DNA of 64,000 nt from Mesotoga sp. BH458_6_3_2_1 (GTDB lineage Bacteria > Thermotogota > Thermotogae > Petrotogales > Kosmotogaceae): positions 310,001 through 374,000 of the forward strand of contig NZ_JFHL01000029.1 of the NCBI RefSeq assembly GCF_003664995.1. Direction: 5' to 3'. Positions 26,298 through 34,717 of the stretch are shown piece after piece. The stretch's first letter is position 1, and every line of letters starts with the position of its first letter. A program made the translations under genes and the position numbers. Below the pieces are notes generated by a model. That model worked only from the letters and a program-made list of their open reading frames with translations, did not search any database and was not told the origin of the DNA.

Positions 26298-28091
26298 CTA
26301 GCGCAAATACTTGTCAAGAAAGGTGAGCATCGCATTTGCACCTCTTATCCTATTTGCTTTCTTCTTGAAGCCATGTCCTTCATCTTCGAACACTACATAT
26401 TCAACGGGAACATCATTTCTCTTAAGACTCTCAACGATCTCGTCTGATTCCACCTTCAATACTCTTGGATCATTTACACCCTGAAGAACCAGGAGTGGTC
26501 TTTCAATCTTTTCGGCGTGAAAGAGGGGGGAAATGCTCTTGAGGTATTCCTCCTCTTCAAAGGGATTTCCAATCTTCGTGTATAAGAGGTCTTTGATAGC
26601 TTTCCACCAGGCAGGCACTTCTTTGAGAGTTCTCACCCAGTTCGAGACACCAAAAAAATCCGTACCCACCTTGAACTCCTTCGGCCTGAAAGCAAGTGCA
26701 GCTAGAACCATAAATCCGCCGTAACTTCCACCATTTATTCCGATTCTCTCTTCGTCGATGAAATCGAGAGCGGCCAAATACTTAGCGGCGGCCACGCAAT
26801 CATCCAAATCTGCTTCTCCGTGCTTGTGATCCGCTGCTTTGAAGAAGCTCTTTCCGTAGCCGGAGCTTCCTCTGTTATTGACTGCATAAATAGCATATCC
26901 ATGATTTGCAATGAACTGAATCTCAGGACTGTATCTTGGCAGAGACTGACCTCCCGGTCCTCCGTGAACCCATACAATTGCAGGTGCTTTCTCGTTTGGC
27001 GGAACATTTCTTGGTGGATAGAAGATCCCAGGCACTTGGAGGCCGTCGTATGAAATGAAACGGAGTACCTTTGCTTCAGAGAGGTCATTGCTGTTCACTT
27101 CATCGCTCATGGAATCAGTGAGCTGCTCTGTCTCCTTCGTCTCGAAATCGATCGCAAAGATATTGGGAGAGGAGGTTGCTGAGTCACAAAGATAGTACAG
27201 GAAGCGGCTATCCTTGCTGAAGCATTGATCGTAGACGACTCCACCCGTCTCCACGGGAGGCATCTTAGGGGAATTGTCTTTTGTATCGATTATATGGAGT
27301 TCGGAAAAACCGTCTCTATTTACGATAAGCACGGCACTTTTCCCGTTTTCCGATATCCTCCCGGCGATTATGTCCCAACTGAAGGCAAGAATCTCTTCAC
27401 GCTCTTTGCTTTCAATATCCGTCACCCAGAGTGTCATGAATTCCCCTTCAATGTCCGATAGACAGTATAGCTTCGACGAGTCTCTTGAGAAGAAGACAGG
27501 TTTGAAATTGGCTTCTCCTTGATGGGGAGACAGAAGTGTTGTTTCCCCGCTTAGCAAGTCGTGGAGATATACATTTGAGTTGTTTGCAGTCTCGGGCTTA
27601 TGAAGGGCGAGAAACCTTTCATCGTTCGAAATTGGACCCAGTTCATACAAGTCTTTATTCTCGAAGACCAGCTCACTTGCTAGATCGGCCTTATCAAACC
27701 GATAAAGGTCGAATCTACTTCTATCGATCTTGTTCGAGTAGTAGTAAACCCTATTGCCAACGGAGACGTGAAATCCTGACTTGGTCTTTTCGAAAGGAGT
27801 CAGATCCTTGATTTCCTCTTTACTTCCGAGATAGAGATGATGTAGTTCATCGCCTCCCTTGTCCATTGCAAAAATGAAGCTTCCATCTTCGTAGACGTGA
27901 GATACCAATGCGTTTTCACTGAGTGATGTTATCTGCCTGTGTTTTCCCTTCTCCTTATCTAGTTCAAAGATATTGTAGTTGCCCGTTTTGTCTGACGAGT
28001 AAAGAATTCTTTTGGAATCGGGAGATACCGCGAATGATGCAATGGTCTCATTCTCCATAAGTTCTTCAATCGAGTACTTCTTCTCAGTCAT
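26298..28091 (-). CDS. S9-family serine peptidase (acylaminoacyl-peptidase/prolyl oligopeptidase type)
   Basis: 597 residues. The first ~330 residues form a WD40-like beta-propeller with TolB-type repeats (SPDSKRILYSSDKTGNYNIF). The C-terminal alpha/beta hydrolase starts near VWVHGGPGGQ and has the nucleophile GGSYGG with Ser at about 455, the acid in GVNDPRV and the His in DEGHGF. It has no signal peptide, so it acts in the cytoplasm on short peptides, which fits amino-acid fermentation elsewhere in the window. ATG with AAGGAGG seven bases upstream; single gene. Confidence 0.95.
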   Translation of the reverse strand: MTEKKYSIEELMENETIASFAVSPDSKRILYSSDKTGNYNIFELDKEKGKHRQITSLSENALVSHVYEDGSFIFAMDKGGDELHHLYLGSKEEIKDLTPFEKTKSGFHVSVGNRVYYYSNKIDRSRFDLYRFDKADLASELVFENKDLYELGPISNDERFLALHKPETANNSNVYLHDLLSGETTLLSPHQGEANFKPVFFSRDSSKLYCLSDIEGEFMTLWVTDIESKEREEILAFSWDIIAGRISENGKSAVLIVNRDGFSELHIIDTKDNSPKMPPVETGGVVYDQCFSKDSRFLYYLCDSATSSPNIFAIDFETKETEQLTDSMSDEVNSNDLSEAKVLRFISYDGLQVPGIFYPPRNVPPNEKAPAIVWVHGGPGGQSLPRYSPEIQFIANHGYAIYAVNNRGSSGYGKSFFKAADHKHGEADLDDCVAAAKYLAALDFIDEERIGINGGSYGGFMVLAALAFRPKEFKVGTDFFGVSNWVRTLKEVPAWWKAIKDLLYTKIGNPFEEEEYLKSISPLFHAEKIERPLLVLQGVNDPRVLKVESDEIVESLKRNDVPVEYVVFEDEGHGFKKKANRIRGANAMLTFLDKYLR

Positions 28092-28395
28092 TTAATTCCT
28101 CCTTGAATGTTCTACAGCGAAAAAACAGCGAATTGTGATAGGGCATAGCTGTATGGTCCAACGGTGTGTTGGGTTTCCTTATTGCAATCATATAACAAGT
28201 AGCCGTCAGTTGGGCATATCCCTGACGGATGACCTTGTTCCACTCAAATCTTGCAACTCGCATTTGACCCTTCCGTAAGAAAGGAAGGGTTCTTACTCTA
28301 AAACGAAGCGCGATATTACTGGAATGTTAAAAATGGAGTCTGTCACCAAAGAGAGGGTTGCTTTTCAAACGCGATTCTCGGTAACAACGCATAAC
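28092..28395. other. intergenic region between divergent peptidase and DUF4097 genes
   Basis: No open frame was recognised. It contains a hairpin CCGTCAG/CTGACGG (28203-28209 with 28222-28228) and an interleaved inverted repeat at 28267-28296 (listed separately). The plus-strand promoter lies downstream of both, so these structures belong to the peptidase leader, to a separate small RNA, or act as DNA sites. Confidence 0.5.
28267..28296. repeat. interleaved inverted repeat with two mutually exclusive hairpins
   Basis: ACCCTTCC (28267-28274) pairs with GGAAGGGT (28283-28290). The bases in its loop, GTAAGAA (28275-28281), pair equally well with TTCTTAC (28290-28296). The two stems cannot form together. 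This is the arrangement of an attenuator or switch, but no reading frame or T-run that would complete one was found. Confidence 0.55.
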
Positions 28396-28424
28396 TTGAA
28401 AACTCTTTAATTTAGTGATATATT
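28396..28424 (+). promoter_or_regulatory. sigma-70-type promoter of the DUF4097 gene
   Basis: TTGAAA (28396-28401) and TATATT (28419-28424) are exactly 17 bases apart and lie 43 bases before the ATG at 28468. Confidence 0.7.
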
Positions 28425-28467
28425 GTCGAGAGCTGACTGGCCGCGATGTACGAATGGGAGTGATGTT

Positions 28468-29553
28468 ATGAGGAAAACTAACAGAAGGAGAGGTCTGGCG
28501 CTTGCGGGACTTCTGCTAGGAATAGGGGTCCTTTTGATTGGTGCAGCAGTGATAATCCGTCCTGAAATTCTGGGATTCAGCTTTAGTTCTGGCTGGTCAT
28601 TCAATGGAGTGAAGTTCAACGAAGACTTCTCAGAGACAGTCACCGAGAAAATAAACTCATTGGAAATCGACAGCCAGAACGGAAAGGTCGAAGTAGTGGG
28701 CTGGAATAGAGATTATGTTGAAATCAAGGTAGAGCGGTCAATTAGAGTTGCAGACGAAAATCTCAAAGAAGAGTATCTCGAAAAGACTAGACCGGTCATC
28801 AATGCAATGGATGGAAAACTTACTGTAATTGTTCCCAAACTATCTCAAACAAACGAATTCAGGGGGCAGGCAACAACAATTTATCTGAGTGTTCCGTCGG
28901 AAACGGTGGAAGATATCACAGTGAATACCAGCAACGGCGCAATGGTTTTCAGATCACTCAATGCCTCAATAAGAGGCAGAAGCAGCAATGGAGGTTTGGA
29001 GCTTATCTCCGTCTCGGGAAGCATAACGCTTGAAACCTCTAATTCGCCCATTTTTGTCGAAGAGTGTGCCGGGGTCATGGAACTCAAATCCACCAACGGT
29101 GCTTTTGAAGCAAGTGGAATATCAGGAACCTTCATCATAGAGACAAGCAATGCTCCGATAACAATCAAAAAGGGAACTATCAATATTTCGGCAAATTCCA
29201 CGAACGGAGCAATTACAGTCACTGAGAGCACACTCTTTGGCAGCGGAAATTACTTAAAAACCTCCAACGCAAGAATACTGTGCGACGCTCTTCTGCCCGA
29301 AACAGGTGTTTTCGAAATAATGACCACTAACGGACAAGTGAACCTCTTGGTAGATGATTCTCTGAAAGCTGAGTTTGACGCATCGACAACAAATGGCAGT
29401 GTGAACCTGAAGGATCTTATGGTAGCCGTAATCAGCTCAACTTCTACAAGTATGAAGGGTAATCTCAATGGCGGCAACGGCCTCCTCATCACTCTGAAGA
29501 CAAGTAATTCCAACATTTCAATCCAGAATCGCAAGAAAGAGAATTCGATCTAG
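28468..29553 (+). CDS. DUF4097 beta-strand-repeat membrane protein
   Basis: 361 residues from the ATG at 28468 (GGGAG seven bases upstream); a longer frame to 28423 would overlap the -10 box. A basic N-terminus and one transmembrane helix (about residues 10-32) precede a long chain of short beta repeats in which TSNGA/STNGA/TSNAP motifs recur about every 20 residues, the pattern of DUF4097/DUF4098 putative adhesin-like solenoids. It should be membrane-anchored with the solenoid outside. Function is not established. A weak stem-loop follows. Confidence 0.88.
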   Translation: MRKTNRRRGLALAGLLLGIGVLLIGAAVIIRPEILGFSFSSGWSFNGVKFNEDFSETVTEKINSLEIDSQNGKVEVVGWNRDYVEIKVERSIRVADENLKEEYLEKTRPVINAMDGKLTVIVPKLSQTNEFRGQATTIYLSVPSETVEDITVNTSNGAMVFRSLNASIRGRSSNGGLELISVSGSITLETSNSPIFVEECAGVMELKSTNGAFEASGISGTFIIETSNAPITIKKGTINISANSTNGAITVTESTLFGSGNYLKTSNARILCDALLPETGVFEIMTTNGQVNLLVDDSLKAEFDASTTNGSVNLKDLMVAVISSTSTSMKGNLNGGNGLLITLKTSNSNISIQNRKKENSI

Positions 29554-29558
29554 AGTCA

Positions 29559-29586
29559 AATTGCAGTCGGATTCTCTCCTGCAATT
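29559..29586 (+). terminator. possible weak terminator behind the DUF4097 gene
   Basis: AATTGCAG (29559-29566) and CTGCAATT (29579-29586) form an eight-base stem with a 12-base loop six bases after the stop. The T-run behind it is poor, so termination is uncertain. Confidence 0.4.
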
Positions 29587-29615
29587 CTTGGAAAGCATTA
29601 TCAATGAATGATAGT

Positions 29616-30014
29616 TTATTCTGGTTTTATGATTTTCAGATGATCATTCAGCGAGTTGTCACTGTAAGTGTACAACTGAGTCAGTCCCTTCTCCTGAATA
29701 GCTCCAACAAGTACACTTTCCGAAAAGGCCAGATCCGTGCTTTCGTAGACGCTGAAAACTTGCTTAGTGAATTTAGCAGAGCCGACGGTAACTCCTTTAA
29801 GAGCAAAAAGATCTCTAAAGAGCGCAATAATCTCATCTTTTTTTGCAACTCTTTCTTCCAAGACACCAGCCAATTTCCACAAAACAACGAATGGGAGGAA
29901 AATCTGTTCCTCTTTTCTTGCCGCTCTTGCGAACAAGCGTTCACATTTTACCGCTTCTTGAGGAGGATTGTTTGTCAGAAAAGTCATTAGTACCGTCTCA
30001 TCTACTGCTTTCAC
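29616..30014 (-). CDS. vapC: PIN-domain VapC-like toxin with altered active site
   Basis: 132 residues from a GTG that overlaps the antitoxin gene by 17 bases. The PIN fold can be followed: VDETVL with Asp5, PPQEAVKCERLFARA, FLPFVVLWKLAGVLEE, then FSESVLVGAI. In active VapC the second motif has Glu where this protein has Lys (VLWKLAGVL in place of VLxELxWVL), the third has Asp where Glu stands (FSES in place of FADA), and the last TFD-type acid reads TYSD. At least one of the four metal-binding acids is lost, so RNase activity is doubtful. Confidence 0.8.
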   Translation of the reverse strand: MKAVDETVLMTFLTNNPPQEAVKCERLFARAARKEEQIFLPFVVLWKLAGVLEERVAKKDEIIALFRDLFALKGVTVGSAKFTKQVFSVYESTDLAFSESVLVGAIQEKGLTQLYTYSDNSLNDHLKIIKPE

Positions 30015-30198
30015 TTCTGCGATCCCTTCCTAAGAACCCCCTTAAGTTCTCAAAGCCCCTCTTTGGTACAAGTACAATCTCACCGTTTCGAAGCTCTACA
30101 CTTAGACGGGTTCCTTTCTTCAATCCTAATCTTCTCCTGATCACTACTGGTAAAGTAAGCTGCCCCTTGCTTGATAAGCTAGTATCCAAAAGAATCAC
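29998..30198 (-). CDS. vapB: AbrB/MazE-type antitoxin (VapB-like)
   Basis: 66 residues. SSKGQLTLPVVIRRRLGLKKGTRLSVEL is a typical swapped-hairpin AbrB DNA-binding domain, and the C-terminal FENLRGFLGRDRR is the toxin-binding tail. Start is the GTG at 30198 or the TTG three codons later, which is better spaced from GAGGTGAT. It overlaps the toxin gene, the usual layout for a pair that represses its own promoter. The antitoxin looks intact even though the toxin active site does not. Confidence 0.82.
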   Translation of the reverse strand: MILLDTSLSSKGQLTLPVVIRRRLGLKKGTRLSVELRNGEIVLVPKRGFENLRGFLGRDRRSESSR

Positions 30199-30633
30199 CT
30201 CACCCTTTTCCTTACTTAATGTAAATAGCTCTCATATTCTTACTTTGCCTATGTTGTTCCGTAAGTATGAATTCAATTAAGAACTCTAACTATCTGTACT
30301 TATTTTTGTTGCATTAAGGTCATAAGAATTATAACTCATTGACCGCCGAATTTGGAAACGAATGATTTGTAAGTTTCAGAATTAACATTGGCCTTCACGC
30401 TTGAATCAAGCATTTGTTAAGAACCACCGCTAATAGCAATTAGGGAGCAAATAGCAGCTATAAACATACCGAATGGAATTCACCAACCTAATGTATTCCT
30501 CATAGTGAAAGGGATATAGAGCTTAGAGTTTCCTTACCCGGTTTTGATCTGATCGATTGACGATGATAGTATTTATAATGTGGGAATTGTGTTATTACCT
30601 TAACAATGTGTTTTCGATGTCTGGAGGTCTTAT
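30199..30633. other. AT-rich intergenic region between vapBC and the lipoprotein cluster
   Basis: No open frame or RNA gene was recognised. It must hold the vapB promoter on the minus strand and the promoter of the lipoprotein cluster on the plus strand; a TATAAT at 30574-30579, 54 bases before the first ATG, is the likeliest -10, without a clear -35. The higher A+T content than the neighbours fits a recently assembled junction. Confidence 0.5.
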
Positions 30634-31230
30634 ATGCGAATCAAACTTCTTTCTGTTCTGATACTTCTTTCGATTTTCTTGTTTATATCCTGTTGCAAGA
30701 CGACAAGCGTGTTGTTGATTAAATCCCTACCGTTTTCTGAAGTTGAGGTTTTCATAGACGGAGGTGGCGTAACGACACCCTATCTTCTGTCAGTCCAAGA
30801 AAACGAAATGAAGGAAATCTCGGTTGAACCGGTGCATTTGCTAGACACTTGCAGCTGGATTGAAGGAGTTGATACAAAAGCGATTTTTTTGGAGTGGTCA
30901 GGGCTTGTCTCGAGCAGTGCAACGACTGTCGAGTTGGAAATCAAAAACGGAAGCGAGCTCATCGCAATACTTGATTTCGAAAACAGACTTGAGTATGTCG
31001 AGAACTTTGGAGAGGAAGACATTTCAAGAGATGATCTGTCTGGATGGTTTTCTGCAGGAGAGTGCATAGAACTGACGGCCGAATCCTACGAAGGTTACTC
31101 TTTTGCTGGATGGGAAGTACAGACCGAAAAAATGTTGGAGACCGGATTGAGCAGTACTCCTTTGATCGTTATCACAATGGAAACTCCGGTACTGTTAAGA
31201 GCTGTCTACAATGAGGAGGGTGAAATATGA
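30634..31230 (+). CDS. small lipoprotein, paralogue of the N-terminus of the next gene
   Basis: 198 residues. Signal peptide and lipobox LFIS-C put the lipidated Cys at residue 20. The mature chain has an FSEVEVFIDGGGVTTPY segment and ends in a GYSFAGWEVQTEK stretch, the GYxFxGW pattern of InlB-like (Flg_new) beta repeats. The same order (VEFHIDGAKQHTPF ... GMEFSHWSVE) occurs in the first ~190 residues of the next protein, so the two arose by duplication. Ribosome site TGGAGG. The stop overlaps the next start in ATGA. Function unknown; outer-envelope display is likely. Confidence 0.85.
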   Translation: MRIKLLSVLILLSIFLFISCCKTTSVLLIKSLPFSEVEVFIDGGGVTTPYLLSVQENEMKEISVEPVHLLDTCSWIEGVDTKAIFLEWSGLVSSSATTVELEIKNGSELIAILDFENRLEYVENFGEEDISRDDLSGWFSAGECIELTAESYEGYSFAGWEVQTEKMLETGLSSTPLIVITMETPVLLRAVYNEEGEI

Positions 31231-34200
31231 AGAAGACATTCATCCTCTTACTCTTGGTGGGTATGTCGTTCCTCTTCACTTCCTGCTTCGTGAAGAACTC
31301 AATGATTTGTCTGACCTCAGAACCGGTTGATTCAGTTGAGTTCCACATTGATGGTGCCAAACAGCACACTCCCTTCTCAGCCATAGTGAAGGAGAGACAG
31401 AGAGTAAGCCTGGAAATCGAAGAAGTTCAGATGCATGATCTCAATCTACAAATCGAGGGATATGATGCTGAATACTACTTTGTCTCATGGAGCGATAATT
31501 CTACGGAGACTTCAAGAACGATTGAGATAAAGAAAGGTGAACCAACTGAAATAGGAATAGAAATCTCTGCAAGTTTCAAGGTAGCTGCCTTCGCAATCAC
31601 GGAAGGCTCAACTTTCACGCAAGAGTTCTACACAGAATGGCATCAATATGGAGAAGAAATCCTGATCAGCGCGCCAGAGCTATCTGGAATGGAGTTTTCG
31701 CACTGGTCTGTTGAGCTTTCAGATAGATTTCTCCCAGCAGAGTGTACACCCTCTATTAGAATCGGTGTATATTCGCCAGTTCTGCTTCACGCAATTTACA
31801 TTACGAAGAAAACAGTTAAGATAAACACGCTTCCAAACCCTGCGGATGGGGGTATAACGTCTGGCGATGGTATCTATAGTGAGGGAGAAAGTGTGACCAT
31901 CGCTGCAACTCCTTCGGATGGCTACAGATTTGTAAACTGGACTCTTGAAGATGTGCCGGTCTCTGAAGAAAAATACTTCACTTTTGAAGCAACAGAAGAT
32001 GCGACCTACATTGCTAACTTCACTCACAAGATCTACACGATAACTGCTTCACATACAGAAGGGGGAACCATAAGTCCTTCAGGTGTTGTTCTTGTTACTC
32101 ACGGGGCGAGTCAGACTTTTCTCATTCAACCGGAGGAAGATTATTTCATATCTGATGTTCTGGTAGACAGCGACTCGGCGGGACCCAGAGATACATACAT
32201 ATTTGAAAACATCACTTCGAATCATACAATTCGCGCTATTTTCAGTCAGACACCAGTTGTTACCTATAGCGTGAAGTTCATTGTTTCAGACAAAGCGGGT
32301 TTACTAGAAAACGCATCCGTCACTTTCAATGGCGAGACAATCTCGACAGATGCAAATGGTGAAGCCCTCTTTGCGGGAGTGGCGCAAGGAAAGAGCAAAC
32401 CTTATTCAGTTTCCAGGACAGGCTATGTGTCCGCTCAGGGAACCATAGATATTGAGAACGAGGATAAGACAGTAGAAGTGAAGCTCAATAGACAGAAATA
32501 CTCAGTCAGTTTATCGGCAAGTCCTCAGAATGCCGGTGCACTTTCGGGAGAGGGAGTTTATGAATATGGCGACAGTGTGACCGTAGTAGCAACCCCAAAC
32601 GAAGGTTGGAACTTCATTAACTGGACTGAAAATGGAGGACAGGTTAGCAACAGCGCCGTATTTTCATTCATAATAGGATCCGACAGGGATCTAGTGGCTA
32701 ACTTCTCGAAAACCTCATACACGATAGTGGCTACGGCAGGAAGCGGAGGAAGCATCTCTCCGTCGGGCAACGTCGTCGTCGAACACGGAGCGAGCAAAAG
32801 TTTCACCATAACTCCAGACTCGGGATACGAGATAGACGATGTGCTTGTGGATGGTTCATCTATCGGTAAGGTGTCAAGCTACACCTTCAACAACGTGACT
32901 TCCAACCACACGATCGAAGCTACCTTCAAGAAGAAAACATACACGATAGTGGCTACGGCAGGAAGCGGAGGAAGCATCTCTCCGTCGGGCAACGTCGTCG
33001 TTGAACACGGAGCTAGCAAGAGCTTCACCATAACTCCAGACTCGGGATACTTCATTTCCGATGTGCTTGTCGATGGTGAATCCATCGGACCTAAAACAGG
33101 CTACACTTTCCAGAACATAACCTCCAGCCATACTATCCACGCCCTCTTTGAAGAGACACCGCCTCCCGTGTTCAATGTCACGTTCGTGGTATCGAGTGAA
33201 TCGGCTCCCGTTTCAGGAGCGACCGTCTCGTTCAACGGTGAACAGCTCGCTACCGGTATCGATGGAACGGTAACATTCACCGGGGTAATACCGGGCAACG
33301 ACAAACCTTACACGGTTTCAAAGACTGGTTATCAGAGCAAGTCGGGTTTCGTCGATGTTATTGATCGGGACGTTACCGTAAACGTCGAACTGTCCAGGGG
33401 CAGCTACACGATAGTGGCGACTGCAGGAAGCGGGGGAAGCATCTCTCCGTCGGGCAACGTCGTCGTTGAACACGGATCGAGCAAGAGCTTCACCATAACT
33501 CCTGACTCGGGATGCGAGATAGACGATGTGCTTGTGGACGGTTCATCCGTCGGTAAGGTATCCAGCTACACCTTCGACAGTGTGACCTCCGACCACACGA
33601 TCGAAGCTGCCTTCAAGAAGAAAACATACACGATAGTGGCGACTGCAGGAAGCGGGGGAAGCATCTCTCCATCTGGCAATGTCGTCGTCGAACACGGAGC
33701 AAGCGAGAGCTTCACCATAACTCCAGACTCGGGATACGAGATAGACGATGTTTTTGTAGATGGTTCATCTGTCGGCAAGGTGTCCAGCTACACATTCGGC
33801 AACGTGACTTCAGACCACAATATCTCTGCGCTTTTCGGAAGAATCCTCTCAAATGATGCCGATCTTGAAGACCTTGTTGTGTCTCCTGGTTTGCTCAATC
33901 CCATTTTCAACAAAGATATCGAAACGTACAACGTGAATGTATCACATGACACAACAGAGCTCACAATTACTGCAACTCTCTCGGATACAAAAGCATCGAT
34001 GACAATAAACGAAGAGGTAGCAGAAAGCGGTACAGGCAAGACAATTACACTAAATGCCGCGGGGCAAAGCACGACCATAACGATAGAAGTGACTGCGGAA
34101 GACGGAACGAAGAAGACATATACGATAACTGTAAACAGGGCACCTGTTCCTGGAGATGGAACTCTAATCATAAAGAGTGAGACTGTTGCTTCAGGAACCT

Positions 34201-34604
34201 ATGTATGGATCACTGTTGCCGCAAGAGATCTACCCGCGATAAAGGGAATGACAATTGTCTTGGAGTTTGATCCAGACTTCTTTGTTAAAGAACCACAATA
34301 TACCGTCCAGTACTTAACACCGATAAAGGAATCGGGGCCGGTTACCGTCTGGAGCGACAAGATTCCTGACAATGAATACTTGCTGGATCTCAACTTCGGT
34401 TTGAAAACTGCCGCGTCTGTTGTTGAAGAGACAGAAATTCTCAGAATAATGATGGAGACAAAGCCAGTCAGTGGAAGCACTGCTCTTTCATTTGCTGAGT
34501 ACACAGCAACTACTGGAGTGCATGTTAAAACAGTTGTTCTTGACGGCGATATAAAACCTATTGAGAATATCTCGTTGATTGACGGAAATATTGTAGTTCA
34601 GTAG
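31227..34604 (+). CDS. large multidomain lipoprotein: InlB-like repeats, cadherin-like and cohesin-like domains
   Basis: 1125 residues. Lipobox LFTS-C at Cys20. Order: N-terminal domain shared with the previous gene (22-195); a divergent InlB-type repeat (about 196-268, ending GYRFVNW...YIANF); a first TIxAxxxxGGxISPSG unit (269-345); a carboxypeptidase-regulatory-like domain (346-424); another InlB-type repeat (425-496); TIVATAGSGGSISPSG units at 497, 571, 726 and 800, with a second regulatory-like domain at 649-725; a cadherin-like beta-sandwich (LSNDADLEDLVVSPG, 874-975); and a C-terminal cohesin-like domain (976-1125, VWITVAARDLPAIKGMTIVLEFDP). No enzyme motif. It reads as an adhesive or scaffolding surface protein. 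The cohesin call rests on pattern only. Confidence 0.85.
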   Translation: MKKTFILLLLVGMSFLFTSCFVKNSMICLTSEPVDSVEFHIDGAKQHTPFSAIVKERQRVSLEIEEVQMHDLNLQIEGYDAEYYFVSWSDNSTETSRTIEIKKGEPTEIGIEISASFKVAAFAITEGSTFTQEFYTEWHQYGEEILISAPELSGMEFSHWSVELSDRFLPAECTPSIRIGVYSPVLLHAIYITKKTVKINTLPNPADGGITSGDGIYSEGESVTIAATPSDGYRFVNWTLEDVPVSEEKYFTFEATEDATYIANFTHKIYTITASHTEGGTISPSGVVLVTHGASQTFLIQPEEDYFISDVLVDSDSAGPRDTYIFENITSNHTIRAIFSQTPVVTYSVKFIVSDKAGLLENASVTFNGETISTDANGEALFAGVAQGKSKPYSVSRTGYVSAQGTIDIENEDKTVEVKLNRQKYSVSLSASPQNAGALSGEGVYEYGDSVTVVATPNEGWNFINWTENGGQVSNSAVFSFIIGSDRDLVANFSKTSYTIVATAGSGGSISPSGNVVVEHGASKSFTITPDSGYEIDDVLVDGSSIGKVSSYTFNNVTSNHTIEATFKKKTYTIVATAGSGGSISPSGNVVVEHGASKSFTITPDSGYFISDVLVDGESIGPKTGYTFQNITSSHTIHALFEETPPPVFNVTFVVSSESAPVSGATVSFNGEQLATGIDGTVTFTGVIPGNDKPYTVSKTGYQSKSGFVDVIDRDVTVNVELSRGSYTIVATAGSGGSISPSGNVVVEHGSSKSFTITPDSGCEIDDVLVDGSSVGKVSSYTFDSVTSDHTIEAAFKKKTYTIVATAGSGGSISPSGNVVVEHGASESFTITPDSGYEIDDVFVDGSSVGKVSSYTFGNVTSDHNISALFGRILSNDADLEDLVVSPGLLNPIFNKDIETYNVNVSHDTTELTITATLSDTKASMTINEEVAESGTGKTITLNAAGQSTTITIEVTAEDGTKKTYTITVNRAPVPGDGTLIIKSETVASGTYVWITVAARDLPAIKGMTIVLEFDPDFFVKEPQYTVQYLTPIKESGPVTVWSDKIPDNEYLLDLNFGLKTAASVVEETEILRIMMETKPVSGSTALSFAEYTATTGVHVKTVVLDGDIKPIENISLIDGNIVVQ
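32718..33839 (+). repeat. four near-identical 222-base intragenic repeats
   Basis: Units begin at 32718, 32940, 33405 and 33627 and each encodes about 74 residues starting YTIVATAGSGG. The first two and the last two pairs are exactly 222 bases apart; between units 2 and 3 a different 77-residue domain is inserted. Long blocks are identical at DNA level including third positions, which means recent duplication or gene conversion, not only protein-level constraint. Confidence 0.88.
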
Positions 34605-34717
34605 GCGAGACTTCTGAACCAGTGGCCACTTGGAGAAATGAATGGTTTCGGATAATTCTCAACTGGAAGTACATTGATACTCTAATCTTCAAGCTCAATA
34701 AAAAGGAGGAAAGATGA

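Noticed and set aside
28267-28296. Interleaved inverted repeat considered as an H-type pseudoknot
   Set aside because: Both connecting loops would have zero length, which cannot cross the grooves of seven- and eight-pair stems; mutually exclusive hairpins fit better.
32718-33839. Regular repeats considered as a CRISPR or tandem satellite
   Set aside because: Unit length is a multiple of three, the frame is open throughout and each unit encodes a folded domain, so these are protein repeats.
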